Source of the DNA: Asticcacaulis sp. AC402 | GTDB taxonomy: Bacteria > Pseudomonadota > Alphaproteobacteria > Caulobacterales > Caulobacteraceae | DNA: 64,000 bases | Direction of reading: 5' to 3' | Assembly: GCF_000495835.1 (NCBI RefSeq) | Contig: NZ_AWGC01000017.1 | Span: 1 to 64,000, forward strand | Part shown: positions 32,820 to 40,732 of the stretch, piece after piece | How positions within the stretch are numbered: position 1 is the first letter of the stretch | Layout: every line of letters begins with the position of its first letter | Notes under the pieces: model-generated | Databases searched by the model: none | Seen by the model: only the letters and a program-made list of their open reading frames with translations | Told to the model about the DNA's origin: nothing | Position numbers and translations under genes: made by a program

Positions 32820-32833
32820 TGATACCGGTGTCA
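32820..32833. promoter_or_regulatory. LacI-type operator upstream of pectate lyase
   Basis: TGATACCGGTGTCA, a 14-bp near-perfect palindrome with the central CG typical of LacI-family sites, 64 bp upstream of the pectate lyase start. It differs by one base from the perfect palindrome upstream of the hexuronate transporter (60945-60958). Confidence 0.65.
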
Positions 32834-32853
32834 TAGAATCGTCACCACAGCTC

Positions 32854-32882
32854 TTGCATCCGCGGCCAAGATTGCGCATATA
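32854..32882 (+). promoter_or_regulatory. candidate sigma-70 promoter of ffs
   Basis: TTGCAT (32854-32859), a 17-bp spacer, CATATA (32877-32882), with the SRP RNA beginning about 7 bases downstream. Spacing is ideal, the -10 is weak. Confidence 0.5.
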
Positions 32883-32888
32883 GGCGTC

Positions 32889-32973
32889 GAGGCGGCCGGG
32901 CGAAGGCCTCGCCAACCTGGTCAGGGCCGGAAGGCAGCAGCCACAACGAATTCACCTTCGGGTCGGTCGCCTC
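32889..32973 (+). ncRNA. ffs: signal recognition particle 4.5S RNA
   Basis: Small bacterial SRP RNA that pairs with Ffh for co-translational membrane targeting. The conserved apical domain is unmistakable: GGTCAGGGCCGGAAGGCAGC (about 32919-32938), and the terminal helix closes as GAGGCG (32889-32894) with CGCCTC (32968-32973). A position upstream of dnaX is common in bacteria. Ends are estimated from the helix, so a few bases either way are possible. Confidence 0.92.
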
Positions 32974-33080
32974 ACCCTCCCAAAACGTCTCACCTTTCCC
33001 ACAAGAATCCGTCGTTCTGGCGGCGCGGGAATCGCGCTTTATAAGAGACGCTTGCGCAAATTGCCGTTATAAAATCCGCC

Positions 33081-34895
33081 ATGTCCGACTCCGCCGACCT
33101 TGACGACGTCTTCGCCGCTCCCGAACGGGACGAAGACACTGACGACATGTTCGGTGCGTCCCTGCCTGCCGCCAAGCCGATCGAGAAATCACAAGCCTAT
33201 ACGGTGCTGGCGCGCAAATACCGCCCGCGCACTTTCGAGGACCTGATCGGCCAGGAGGCAATGGTCCGTACACTGACCAATGCCTTTACCGCTGGCCGTA
33301 TCGCCCATGCCTTCATGCTGACCGGCGTCCGTGGCGTCGGCAAGACCACGACGGCGCGCCTGCTGGCCCGGGCGCTGAATTATGAATCCAGTACGGGGGA
33401 GTCTTCAGGCAAAAGAGAGGGCCCAAGTGTCGATCTGTCCGTCATGGGCGTCCATTGCCGGGCGATCATCGATGGCCGCCATATCGACGTGCTGGAACTG
33501 GACGCTGCCTCGCGCACCGGGGTAGATGCCATGCGCGACCTGCTGGAAAGCGTGCGCTATGCGCCGGTCGAAGCGCGTTACAAGGTCTATGTCATCGACG
33601 AAGTCCACATGCTGTCGACGGGGGCGTTCAACGCCCTGCTGAAGACGCTGGAAGAACCGCCGCCCCACGCCAAGTTCATCTTCGCTACCACCGAGATCCG
33701 CAAGGTGCCGGTGACCATCCTGTCGCGTTGCCAGCGCTTCGACCTGCGCCGTGTCGAACCGGAAACCCTGACGCCGCATCTGGAAAAGATCTGCGGCCTG
33801 GAAGGCGTGCGTATCGATGCCGATGCCGTGGCCCTAATCGCCCGCGCCGCCGAAGGTTCGGTGCGCGACGGCTTGAGTCTGCTTGACCAGGCCCTGGTCC
33901 AGGGCGAGGCCGGCGAAGTCGTTGGCGCCGAGGTGGTCCGCGACATGCTGGGGCTGGCCGACCGGTCGGCGACCCTGGCCCTGTTTGAAAACATCATTTC
34001 CGGCCAGATGAGCGAAGCGCTTCTGGGCTTCCGGACGCTCTATGGCTACGGGGCCGATCCGTCCCAGATCATGGGCGACCTGCTGGAATATTGCCACGCG
34101 ACGTCGGTGGCCAAGGTGCTGGGCGCCGATGCGACGCGGATGCCCAAGGCTCAGGCCATGCGCGTCACGGCCCTGGGAGCGCAACTGTCGGCCGGCACCC
34201 TGTCGCGGCTGTGGACGCTGATGCTGAAGGCGTTCGAGGAACTGCGTCGCGCCCCCGACGCGCCGGCTGCTTTCGAAATGGCCCTGGTCCGGCTCTGTTA
34301 TGCTGCCGACCTCCCGGGACCGGAAGTGCTGATGAAGCGTCTGCAAAGCGGCGAACCGCTCGTGCCTGGTCCAAATGGAGGTCCTGGGGGAGGCGGTCCG
34401 GGTGGCGGCCAGTCGGTGTCGGGCGGTGCCGCCCAGGCCATGCGTCCGCAAGTCCAGCAGGTGGCGCCAAAGCCCCAGACCTTTGACCAGGTTCTGACCC
34501 TGATCGCCGAACGCCGCGACATTGGCCTGCGCACCGACGTCGAACAATTTGTCCGCCTGATTGCGTTCAAGCCCGGTGCCATTACCTTCGAACTGGCGCC
34601 GCGCGCCCCGGCCGACCTGGTTCGCCGCCTGTCGCTGCGCCTGCGCGAATGGACGGGTGAGCGCTGGCTGATTGCCACCGAGGGCGGCGGCGGGGCCGAA
34701 AGCGTCTACGAACGCGACCGGCGCGAGACAGATGTTGCAAGAGCACGCTTGAAAGCCGACCCCTTCGTCGCCAGATTGCTGGAAACCTTTCCCGGTGCGG
34801 AGATCACTTCCGTTCGCGCCAAACCGCAACCCGCCGTTACCGACAGCGCGCCCGCCGTGCCCGAAGACGAGCGCATCGACAAGGATGAAGACTGA
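33081..34895 (+). CDS. dnaX: DNA polymerase III subunit tau/gamma
   Basis: 604-aa clamp-loader ATPase. Walker A GVRGVGKTTTA at 82-92; Walker B in VYVIDEVHMLS; sensor 1 with the SRC motif in ILSRCQRFDLRRVE. The zinc module is degenerate: only HCRAI remains of the usual four cysteines, as seen in other Caulobacterales-type DnaX. A glycine-rich segment (GGPGGGGPGGG, about residues 433-444) separates the ATPase/collar part from the C-terminal polymerase-binding domain. In Caulobacter, DnaX is trimmed to a gamma-like form by ClpXP; this linker may serve that purpose (inference). No A-rich ribosomal slippage site is seen. Stop overlaps ybaB by one base. Confidence 0.96.
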   Translation: MSDSADLDDVFAAPERDEDTDDMFGASLPAAKPIEKSQAYTVLARKYRPRTFEDLIGQEAMVRTLTNAFTAGRIAHAFMLTGVRGVGKTTTARLLARALNYESSTGESSGKREGPSVDLSVMGVHCRAIIDGRHIDVLELDAASRTGVDAMRDLLESVRYAPVEARYKVYVIDEVHMLSTGAFNALLKTLEEPPPHAKFIFATTEIRKVPVTILSRCQRFDLRRVEPETLTPHLEKICGLEGVRIDADAVALIARAAEGSVRDGLSLLDQALVQGEAGEVVGAEVVRDMLGLADRSATLALFENIISGQMSEALLGFRTLYGYGADPSQIMGDLLEYCHATSVAKVLGADATRMPKAQAMRVTALGAQLSAGTLSRLWTLMLKAFEELRRAPDAPAAFEMALVRLCYAADLPGPEVLMKRLQSGEPLVPGPNGGPGGGGPGGGQSVSGGAAQAMRPQVQQVAPKPQTFDQVLTLIAERRDIGLRTDVEQFVRLIAFKPGAITFELAPRAPADLVRRLSLRLREWTGERWLIATEGGGGAESVYERDRRETDVARARLKADPFVARLLETFPGAEITSVRAKPQPAVTDSAPAVPEDERIDKDED

Positions 34896-35224
34896 TGGAT
34901 TTTGCGCAGATGATGAAACAGGCCCAGATGGTGCAGCAAAAGCTCCATGAGGCCGATGAAAAGATGACCCAGAGCACGGTTAGCGGGTCATCCGGCGGTG
35001 GCCTGGTCACATTGGACCTGAAGGGGACCGGTGAGATGTCGGTGCTGAACATCGACCCAAGCCTGCTGACGCCGGGCGAGGGCGAGGTCCTGGCCGACCT
35101 GATCCGTGCCGCCTATGCCGAGGCGCGCCGCAAGCTTGAAGCGTTGAACAAGCAGTACTTGCAGGAAGCTGCCGGCGATCTGGGCCCGTTGGGCGGCTTG
35201 CCCAAGATGCCGAAGTTCTTCTGA
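34895..35224 (+). CDS. ybaB: YbaB/EbfC nucleoid-associated protein
   Basis: 109-aa small DNA-binding protein; forms tweezer-like dimers on the nucleoid. Family start MDFAQMMKQAQMVQQKLHE, a central GLVTLDLKGTGEMSVLNIDPSLL and a C-terminal GDLGPLGGLPKMPKFF. Conserved position between dnaX and recR; its ATG shares the A of the dnaX TGA (TGATG), so translation is coupled. Confidence 0.95.
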   Translation: MDFAQMMKQAQMVQQKLHEADEKMTQSTVSGSSGGGLVTLDLKGTGEMSVLNIDPSLLTPGEGEVLADLIRAAYAEARRKLEALNKQYLQEAAGDLGPLGGLPKMPKFF

Positions 35225-35230
35225 TATATC

Positions 35231-35833
35231 ATGGCCTTGGGTGCCGGTCCTGAAATCGAAAGCCTGATGGCCCTGCTGTCCAAGCTGCCGGGCCTGGGGC
35301 CGCGTTCGGCCCGGCGCGCAGCCTTGGCCCTGCTAAAGCGGCGCGAACAATTGCTGATCCCGCTGACTGCCGCCATGCAGGACGCTGCTGACAAGGTTGT
35401 GTCCTGCGGCGTCTGCGGCGCCCTGTCGACACGGAACCCTTGCGCCACCTGTTCCGATCCGGCGCGCGACACCACCATGATCTGCGTCGTCGAAGAAGAC
35501 GGCGCCTTGTGGGCCATGGAGCGTGTTGGCACCTACGGCGGCCGCTATCATGTCCTGGGCGGACTGCTTTCGGCCCTGGACGGGGTGCGACCGGAAGACC
35601 TGCGTCTGGATCGCCTGGTTGCCCGCGTCCGCGACGGCGGTGTGCACGAAATCATCATGGCCCTGCCGGCAACGGTCGAGGGCCAGACCACGGCGCATTA
35701 CATCGCCGATCGCCTTAAGGGACTGCAAAATCAGGCAACCGTCACCTACCTGGCGCGCGGCGTGCCGGTCGGTGGTGACCTCGACTGGCTGGATGACGGC
35801 ACGATTGCTCACGCGCTGAAAACCCGACGGTAG
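35231..35833 (+). CDS. recR: recombination protein RecR
   Basis: 200-aa recombination mediator acting with RecF/RecO to load RecA at gaps. Helix-hairpin-helix LSKLPGLGPRSARRAALALL near the N-terminus; a four-cysteine zinc finger CGVCG...CATC at about 57-75; and a Toprim domain with CVVEEDGALWAMERVGTYGG. Third gene of the dnaX-ybaB-recR operon, 6 bp after ybaB. Its TAG stop is contributed by the first bases of a REP-like palindrome. Confidence 0.97.
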   Translation: MALGAGPEIESLMALLSKLPGLGPRSARRAALALLKRREQLLIPLTAAMQDAADKVVSCGVCGALSTRNPCATCSDPARDTTMICVVEEDGALWAMERVGTYGGRYHVLGGLLSALDGVRPEDLRLDRLVARVRDGGVHEIIMALPATVEGQTTAHYIADRLKGLQNQATVTYLARGVPVGGDLDWLDDGTIAHALKTRR

Positions 35834-35881
35834 AGCGCAATCCGATAAAGTGGCTGCCAGTTTTTAGAAAAATTGCACTCT
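35832..35881. repeat. REP-like palindrome TAGAGCGCAATCC...TTGCACTCTA
   Basis: AGAGCGCAATCCGATAAAGTGG with a diverged complement ending in AAATTGCACTCTA. Fills the 46-bp space between convergent recR and the VUT gene; both stops (35831-35833 on +, 35880-35882 on -) lie in its ends, as at 7103-7148. Confidence 0.75.
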
Positions 35882-36434
35882 AGATGGCTTTTTCAGCAAG
35901 GGCCGCTCGTTGTTCGCGGCGCCGCAGGATCAGGTAGACGACCAGAACACCGATAAGCTTCGAAATGACCGACGAAGCCAGCGACCAGATGTTGAAGATC
36001 CCGGAAATAGACGTGCTCGCGATGGCGTAAAACACCACGGAGTCCAGGGGGGCGCTGATCGCTGTCGAAATGGCAACGCGTTGTGACAAGGGCCGCCGGA
36101 TAAACGTGTAGACAGCCCAGTCGATCAGTTCGCTGACGGCAAAGGCACAGGTGCTGGCCAGGGCGACGGCCGGATCGGACGTCAGGAACGACAGAGCCAG
36201 GCCGACACCCAGGGCGCCGATAATCCAGTGATTGATTTCGCGCTGGGCAAAGTCACGCACAACAAGAACGAAGCCCGTAACAATCGCCATCGGCGTCCAG
36301 GACCCGCCGTCGGGCAAGGCGATCTGCGGAACGGCTGCGAAGCACCAATTGATAAACGGAATCAGGAACAGGTAGAGATAGGTCCACGGCGTCTTGCCCG
36401 TGAACACCTTGCCAGCCAACGTCCTGACGTTCAT
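35880..36434 (-). CDS. VUT family transporter (queuosine-precursor type)
   Basis: 184-aa inner-membrane protein with about six helices, VUT/YhhQ family. Seen: the RDFAQREINHW motif after helix 2, ALASTCAFAVSELIDWAVYTF and RVAISTAISAPLDSVVFYAIA, the residues typical of these carriers. Relatives import queuosine precursors such as preQ0/preQ1 or free queuine. The start at 36434 is the family N-terminus; the frame remains open upstream through the antisense of rmuC and is not used. Divergent from rmuC with a 108-bp spacer. Confidence 0.85.
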   Translation of the reverse strand: MNVRTLAGKVFTGKTPWTYLYLFLIPFINWCFAAVPQIALPDGGSWTPMAIVTGFVLVVRDFAQREINHWIIGALGVGLALSFLTSDPAVALASTCAFAVSELIDWAVYTFIRRPLSQRVAISTAISAPLDSVVFYAIASTSISGIFNIWSLASSVISKLIGVLVVYLILRRREQRAALAEKAI

Positions 36435-36542
36435 TGCATATCCCCGAAACGTGCCAAGGCTGAGACTGTCAGCGAAAGCGCGTGCGCGCAAGGGGAGAGA
36501 TTGGACTGGCCATATTCGGGGAATCTCGCTAAAGAACAATCC

Positions 36543-37835
36543 ATGAACGCACTCGACCCTATGTCCCTCGGGTTTCTTGTCCTGGCCCTGGTCTTCGCCG
36601 GCGCCTGGTATCTGGCCTTTGCCGAAGGCCGCCGGCTCAGGGCCCAAAAGGACGAAATGGCGGATAGCCTGCGCCGGAGCGAGGTCGAGGTGGCGCAACT
36701 TCGCGAGCGGGCACGGGCGCTGGAAGAGGCGCGGACGACCATGAGCGAGCAGTTCCAACTGGTATCTCATCAAGCCATGCAGACCTCGGCAGATTCGCTG
36801 TTGAAGCGGGCAGAGGAGGCATTTGTCGCCCGCGAAAAGCTGGCCATGGAAAAAATGACCTCCAGCCTCAAGCCGGTGGCCGAACATCTGACGCGTTTCG
36901 AGGCCCAGGTTAAGGCGATGGAAGAGGCGCGGGCGGGCGATACCGGCGGCCTGAAGCAACAGATCGCTGACCTTTTGACCGCCTCCAATGCGACCCGCGA
37001 AGTGACCCAGAAACTGGCCGGCGCCCTGCGCCGCGGCGCCGGGGTTCAGGGGCGATGGGGTGAGGAGGTGCTGCGCAACGTACTGCAGGCCGCTGGTCTG
37101 TCGGCGCGCTATGACTTTATCGAACAGCAAAGCCTGGACAGCGACGAAGGCCGTCGCCGCCCCGATGTGGTGGTGAAGCTGCCGGGTAACTCGGCCGAGG
37201 CGGTGTTCGTCATCGATTCCAAGGTCAACCTGACAGCCTATCTCGAAGCCGCCGAGGCGAGGGACGAGGGCACGCGCGACCTGCATCTGAAACGCCATGC
37301 CCAGGCCCTTCGCGCCCACGTTCGCGATCTGTCGGCCAAAGCCTATTGGGATCAGTTCAAGGATCAGGTTTCGCCGGATTTCGTCGTCATGTTTATTCCG
37401 GGCGACGGTCTGCTGTCGACAGCCCTGGACCATGAGCCCAACCTGATGACCGAGGCTATGGACCGCAAGGTCATCATCGTCACGCCGACCACCCTGTTCG
37501 CCCTGTGCAAGGCGGTGGCCTATGGCTGGCGGGTTGAAGATCAGATGAAAAACGCCAACCAAATCGCCGATCTCGGGCGCGAACTCTACAGCCGTCTGTC
37601 GGTGATGGGCGGGCATGTCGGCGACCTGGGTTCATCCCTGTCGCGCGCGGTCGACAAGTACAATGCTTTCGTTGGATCGCTGGAAACCAAGGTGCTGACC
37701 CAGGCGCGTCGATTCGAGGATCTGCAGGTGGAACATCAGGGCAAGTCGATCCCGGACCTGCCGTCGATCGAAAGCCAGCCGCGCGCTGCGACCAAGCTCC
37801 AGGCCCTCTCACCGGCCGAGGACGAGACGGTTTAA
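36543..37835 (+). CDS. rmuC: DNA recombination protein RmuC
   Basis: 430-aa RmuC-family protein. One N-terminal membrane helix (about 8-25), a long coiled coil (about 30-160) and a PD-(D/E)XK nuclease-like core with RRPDVVVKLPGNS and AVFVIDSKVNL, then DFVVMFIPGDGLLSTAL and VIIVTPTTLFALCKAVAYGW. It limits inversions at short inverted repeats in E. coli, a notable property in a genome so rich in palindromes (observation only). The ATG at 36543 gives the membrane-anchor start; the ORF is open upstream on the strand opposite the VUT gene. Followed by a long nested palindrome. Confidence 0.93.
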   Translation: MNALDPMSLGFLVLALVFAGAWYLAFAEGRRLRAQKDEMADSLRRSEVEVAQLRERARALEEARTTMSEQFQLVSHQAMQTSADSLLKRAEEAFVAREKLAMEKMTSSLKPVAEHLTRFEAQVKAMEEARAGDTGGLKQQIADLLTASNATREVTQKLAGALRRGAGVQGRWGEEVLRNVLQAAGLSARYDFIEQQSLDSDEGRRRPDVVVKLPGNSAEAVFVIDSKVNLTAYLEAAEARDEGTRDLHLKRHAQALRAHVRDLSAKAYWDQFKDQVSPDFVVMFIPGDGLLSTALDHEPNLMTEAMDRKVIIVTPTTLFALCKAVAYGWRVEDQMKNANQIADLGRELYSRLSVMGGHVGDLGSSLSRAVDKYNAFVGSLETKVLTQARRFEDLQVEHQGKSIPDLPSIESQPRAATKLQALSPAEDETV

Positions 37836-37840
37836 TGGTT

Positions 37841-38130
37841 TTGAACCACAGATGGACACGGATAAACACGGATTTCCGATCAAGCCTGATACAAGTGCGC
37901 AGCGGAAGCATCTGGGGGATTGAAACCGCGAATGGACGCGAATGAACGCGAATAGAGGGAGCGCCATGCGCGCTCAAAAAATGTCTGAGACATTCCGTGG
38001 TTTGAAATCACCCTGGATATTCGCGTTCATTCGCGTCCATTCGCGGTTTCAAATCAAGTTAGACGCCGCTGCGCGACAGGGGCAGAATAAACCGGAAATC
38101 CGCGTTCATCCGTGTCCATCCGTGGTTCAA
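37841..38130. repeat. double nested three-heptamer palindrome
   Basis: Outer arms 37841-37878 and 38093-38130 are complementary at 35 of 38 bases (heptamers CACAGAT/CACGGAT spaced 10 bp). Inner arms 37920-37953 and 38019-38052 are complementary at all 34 bases (three CGCGAAT heptamers spaced 10 bp). The two arm types differ in sequence but share the same architecture, suggesting insertion of one element into another. The 290-bp block occupies nearly all of the 344-bp rmuC-def spacer. Confidence 0.88.
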
Positions 38131-38179
38131 AGCTCTTGTATATCTTGATTGTTCCGGGGCAAACGACTACATTTGCGCC

Positions 38180-38713
38180 ATGGCTATTCGTGAAATTCTG
38201 ACTGTACCCCACCCCGTCCTGAAACAGGTGTCCAAGCCCGTCGACAAGGTCGACGACGATCTGCGCCGCCTGATGGATGATATGCTGGAAACCATGTATG
38301 ACGCGCCGGGCATCGGCCTGGCGGCTGTCCAGATCGGTGAGCCGATCCGCGTCATCGTCATGGATTTGCAGGAGAAACCCGAAGGCGCCGAGCCCGATGC
38401 CGAAGGCATCAAGAAGCCACGCTACTTCGTCAATCCGGAGATCATCTGGAAGTCGGAAGAGGTGGCGCCCTACGAAGAAGGCTGCCTCAGCGTGCCGGAA
38501 ATCTATGACGAGGTCTTGCGCCCGGCCAAGGTGAGACTGAAATACCTCGACTACAACGGCAACGAAGTCGAAGAAGACGCCGATGGCCTGTTCGCCGTCT
38601 GTATCCAGCATGAAATGGACCATCTGGAAGGCACGCTATTTATCGATCATCTGTCGAAGTTGAAACGCGATCGCGCGATCACCAAGGTCAAGAAGCTGAC
38701 GCGCGCGGCTTAA
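38180..38713 (+). CDS. def: peptide deformylase
   Basis: 177-aa metallohydrolase removing the formyl group from nascent N-termini. Three active-site motifs are intact: [18 protein letters not shown] (metal-binding Cys) and HEMDHLEG (HExxH). First of def-fmt-truA, a common alphaproteobacterial order. A terminator-like hairpin lies between it and fmt. Confidence 0.97.
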   Translation: MAIREILTVPHPVLKQVSKPVDKVDDDLRRLMDDMLETMYDAPGIGLAAVQIGEPIRVIVMDLQEKPEGAEPDAEGIKKPRYFVNPEIIWKSEEVAPYEEGCLSVPEIYDEVLRPAKVRLKYLDYNGNEVEEDADGLFAVCIQHEMDHLEGTLFIDHLSKLKRDRAITKVKKLTRAA

Positions 38714-38741
38714 CAGCTTGCCCCGTCAGGCAATAATGATT

Positions 38742-38775
38742 AGACCTCGCGGCGAAACCGTCGCGAGGTCTTTTT
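38742..38775 (+). terminator. intrinsic-terminator hairpin overlapping the fmt ribosome binding site
   Basis: AGACCTCGCG (38742-38751) and CGCGAGGTCT (38762-38771), then TTTTT. The run of T ends one base before the fmt ATG (38777). The only Shine-Dalgarno for fmt, GAGG at 38765-38768, lies inside the 3' arm, so the folded hairpin both could stop transcription after def and would hide the fmt start. Confidence 0.8.
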
Positions 38776-38776
38776 C

Positions 38777-39706
38777 ATGCGCCTGGCCTTTATGGGCACC
38801 CCCGAATTCGCCGTGAAGGCCCTGGCCGAGCTGGTCGCTGCCGGCCATGACATCGTCTGCGTCTACTCCCAGCCGCCGGCACCGAAAGGCCGTGGCCAGG
38901 TGCTGAGCCCGTCGCCGGTCCACGCCTTCGCCGAGTCCCTTGACCTGCCGGTACGCACGCCCAAATCGATGAAGGATGCCGACGCCATTGCCGAATTCCA
39001 GTCGCTGGACATCGATGCCTGTATTGTCGTCGCCTATGGCCAGATACTGAAAAAGGCCGTGCTGGACCACCCGCCGCTGGGCTGCTTCAACCTGCACGCT
39101 TCGTTGCTGCCGCGCTGGCGCGGTGCGGCGCCGATCCAGCGCGCCATCATGGCCGGTGACAGCCATACCGGGGTCGAGGTGATGCGCATGTCGGAAGGGC
39201 TGGACGAAGGCCCGATCATCCTGTCCGGTCGGGTCGAAATCACGCCTGACGACACCGCCCAGAGCGTGCACGACAAGCTGGCGACGCTGGGAGCATCGCT
39301 GCTGCCAATAGCCCTGGCGGCGATCGAGCGTGGCGGTGCCCAGGGTCAGGCGCAGGTCGGCGAGCCGACCTATGCCCGCAAGATCACGCCGGAAGAGGCC
39401 CGTATCGACTGGGACCGGCCGGCGCGCGAACTCGACTGTCATATTCGCGGCCTTTCGCCGTTTCCCGGTGCCTGGACGACCATGGCCGGCCAAAAGGGCG
39501 ATGTCCGAGTCAAGATGCTGATGTCACGCCTGACCGACGAGCACTCCGTCGAGACTCCGGGCACCTTGCTGCTCGGCGGTCTGAAGGTGGCGACGGGCGA
39601 AGGCGTGGTTCAGATTCTGCGGTTGCAGCGTGAAGGCAAGACCGTCCAGGACGCGTGGGACTTCCTCAACGGAACGGATCTGCAGCCCGGTGACCGGTTT
39701 ATCTGA
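38777..39706 (+). CDS. fmt: methionyl-tRNA formyltransferase
   Basis: 309-aa enzyme transferring a formyl group from 10-formyl-THF to Met-tRNA(fMet). N-terminal Rossmann part [16 protein letters not shown], the hallmark [16 protein letters not shown] with catalytic N/H/D around NLHASLLP, and a C-terminal OB-like domain with [15 protein letters not shown]. Its ribosome binding site is embedded in the def terminator hairpin. Confidence 0.97.
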   Translation: MRLAFMGTPEFAVKALAELVAAGHDIVCVYSQPPAPKGRGQVLSPSPVHAFAESLDLPVRTPKSMKDADAIAEFQSLDIDACIVVAYGQILKKAVLDHPPLGCFNLHASLLPRWRGAAPIQRAIMAGDSHTGVEVMRMSEGLDEGPIILSGRVEITPDDTAQSVHDKLATLGASLLPIALAAIERGGAQGQAQVGEPTYARKITPEEARIDWDRPARELDCHIRGLSPFPGAWTTMAGQKGDVRVKMLMSRLTDEHSVETPGTLLLGGLKVATGEGVVQILRLQREGKTVQDAWDFLNGTDLQPGDRFI

Positions 39707-39767
39707 TTTTTTGCTTTTTCGCACTTTTTAACCGAAAGGTGCGTCACACGTTTCGGAAAGTGCTCCT

Positions 39768-40541
39768 GTGCCGCGTTACCGCTGCCTGATCGAATATGAT
39801 GGCCTTCCCTACAAGGGTTTCCAGGCCCAGGGCAAGCTGGCAACGGTGCAGGCTGCAATCGAACGCTCCATCCTGGCGTTCAGCGGAGAAGCCCTGCGCA
39901 TCACCGCGGCGGGACGCACCGATACCGGCGTGCATGCGACGGGCCAAGTGATCAGCTTCGACCTGCACAAGGCTTTCAACGCCGACACGGTTCGTGATGC
40001 CCTGAATGCCGGCCTGGTGCGCGAGCCGATCGTGGTGCTGGCGGCCGAAGAGGTCGGCGACGACTTTTCAGCCCGGTTTTCGGCGACCGGGCGGATGTAT
40101 CTGTACCGTATCCTGACCCGCCGGGCGCCGCCGGCGCTGGACCGGGGCCGGGTCTGGCATGTCCGGCGGCCCCTGGATGCGGATGTTATGGCGCAGGCGG
40201 CGAAGGTGCTGGTCGGTTCACATGACTTTACTACCTTCCGCCATGTCGAATGCCAGGCGAAGTCGCCGGTCAAGACGCTCGAGATCGCCCGGGTCAAACG
40301 CTTCGGCGACGAGGTGCACCTGGTGTTTGCGGCCAGATCTTTCCTGCATCGGCAAGTCCGGTCGATGACCGGGACCCTGGTCGAAGCCGGCATCGGGCGG
40401 TGGGATGTTGCGGATGTGGCGCATGCTCTTGCTGCGCGTGACCGCGCCGCCTGTGGCCAGGTTGCGCCACCGGATGGTTTGTATCTGACGCGGGTGACGT
40501 ATGAGGACGAGCCTGATTTTGCCGGGTACAGCTCGATTTGA
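39768..40541 (+). CDS. truA: tRNA pseudouridine(38-40) synthase
   Basis: 257-aa TruA enzyme modifying U38-40 of the anticodon arm. Catalytic aspartate D52 in [16 protein letters not shown]-terminal [17 protein letters not shown]; conserved [17 protein letters not shown] near the C-terminus. It starts with GTG (39768) with GGAAAG upstream. Followed by an intrinsic terminator within a long palindrome. Confidence 0.96.
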   Translation: MPRYRCLIEYDGLPYKGFQAQGKLATVQAAIERSILAFSGEALRITAAGRTDTGVHATGQVISFDLHKAFNADTVRDALNAGLVREPIVVLAAEEVGDDFSARFSATGRMYLYRILTRRAPPALDRGRVWHVRRPLDADVMAQAAKVLVGSHDFTTFRHVECQAKSPVKTLEIARVKRFGDEVHLVFAARSFLHRQVRSMTGTLVEAGIGRWDVADVAHALAARDRAACGQVAPPDGLYLTRVTYEDEPDFAGYSSI

Positions 40542-40551
40542 ACCCGCGTAA

Positions 40552-40726
40552 GGTGTTGTCCACAGATAAGCCAGATAAGCCAGATGGACAGCGTTAACTG
40601 CACTACATCTGTTGAAAGACATAGTTTTTCGACGAGCTTTGCTCGTCATTTTTTTGTCGTGTTAGCGCCGCTACCTACAAACTCCACTGTTCATCTGGCT
40701 TATCTGGCTTATCTGTGGACAAGACC
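40552..40726. repeat. three-heptamer palindrome (CCAGAT type) between truA and dapE
   Basis: Arms 40552-40591 and 40687-40726 are complementary at 38 of 40 bases. Each arm has heptamers CACAGAT, GCCAGAT, GCCAGAT spaced 9 bp apart, the same three-unit layout as the palindromes at 13473, 25735, 37841 and 43301. The centre contains the truA terminator. Confidence 0.85.
40631..40655 (+). terminator. rho-independent terminator for truA
   Basis: GACGAGC/GCTCGTC with a short TTT loop followed by ATTTTTTT, located in the centre of the truA-dapE palindrome. Confidence 0.8.
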
Positions 40727-40732
40727 TTACCG

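Noticed and set aside
33370-33470. Programmed frameshift or zinc finger in dnaX
   Set aside because: No slippery A/T heptamer and only one of the four zinc cysteines remains.
36435-37616. N-terminal extension of the VUT transporter
   Set aside because: Antisense to rmuC; the transporter family is about 180-220 aa.
37841-38130. CRISPR array
   Set aside because: Repeats are inverted arms with 7-bp subunits, not direct repeats of 25-40 bp with unique spacers, and no cas genes are present.
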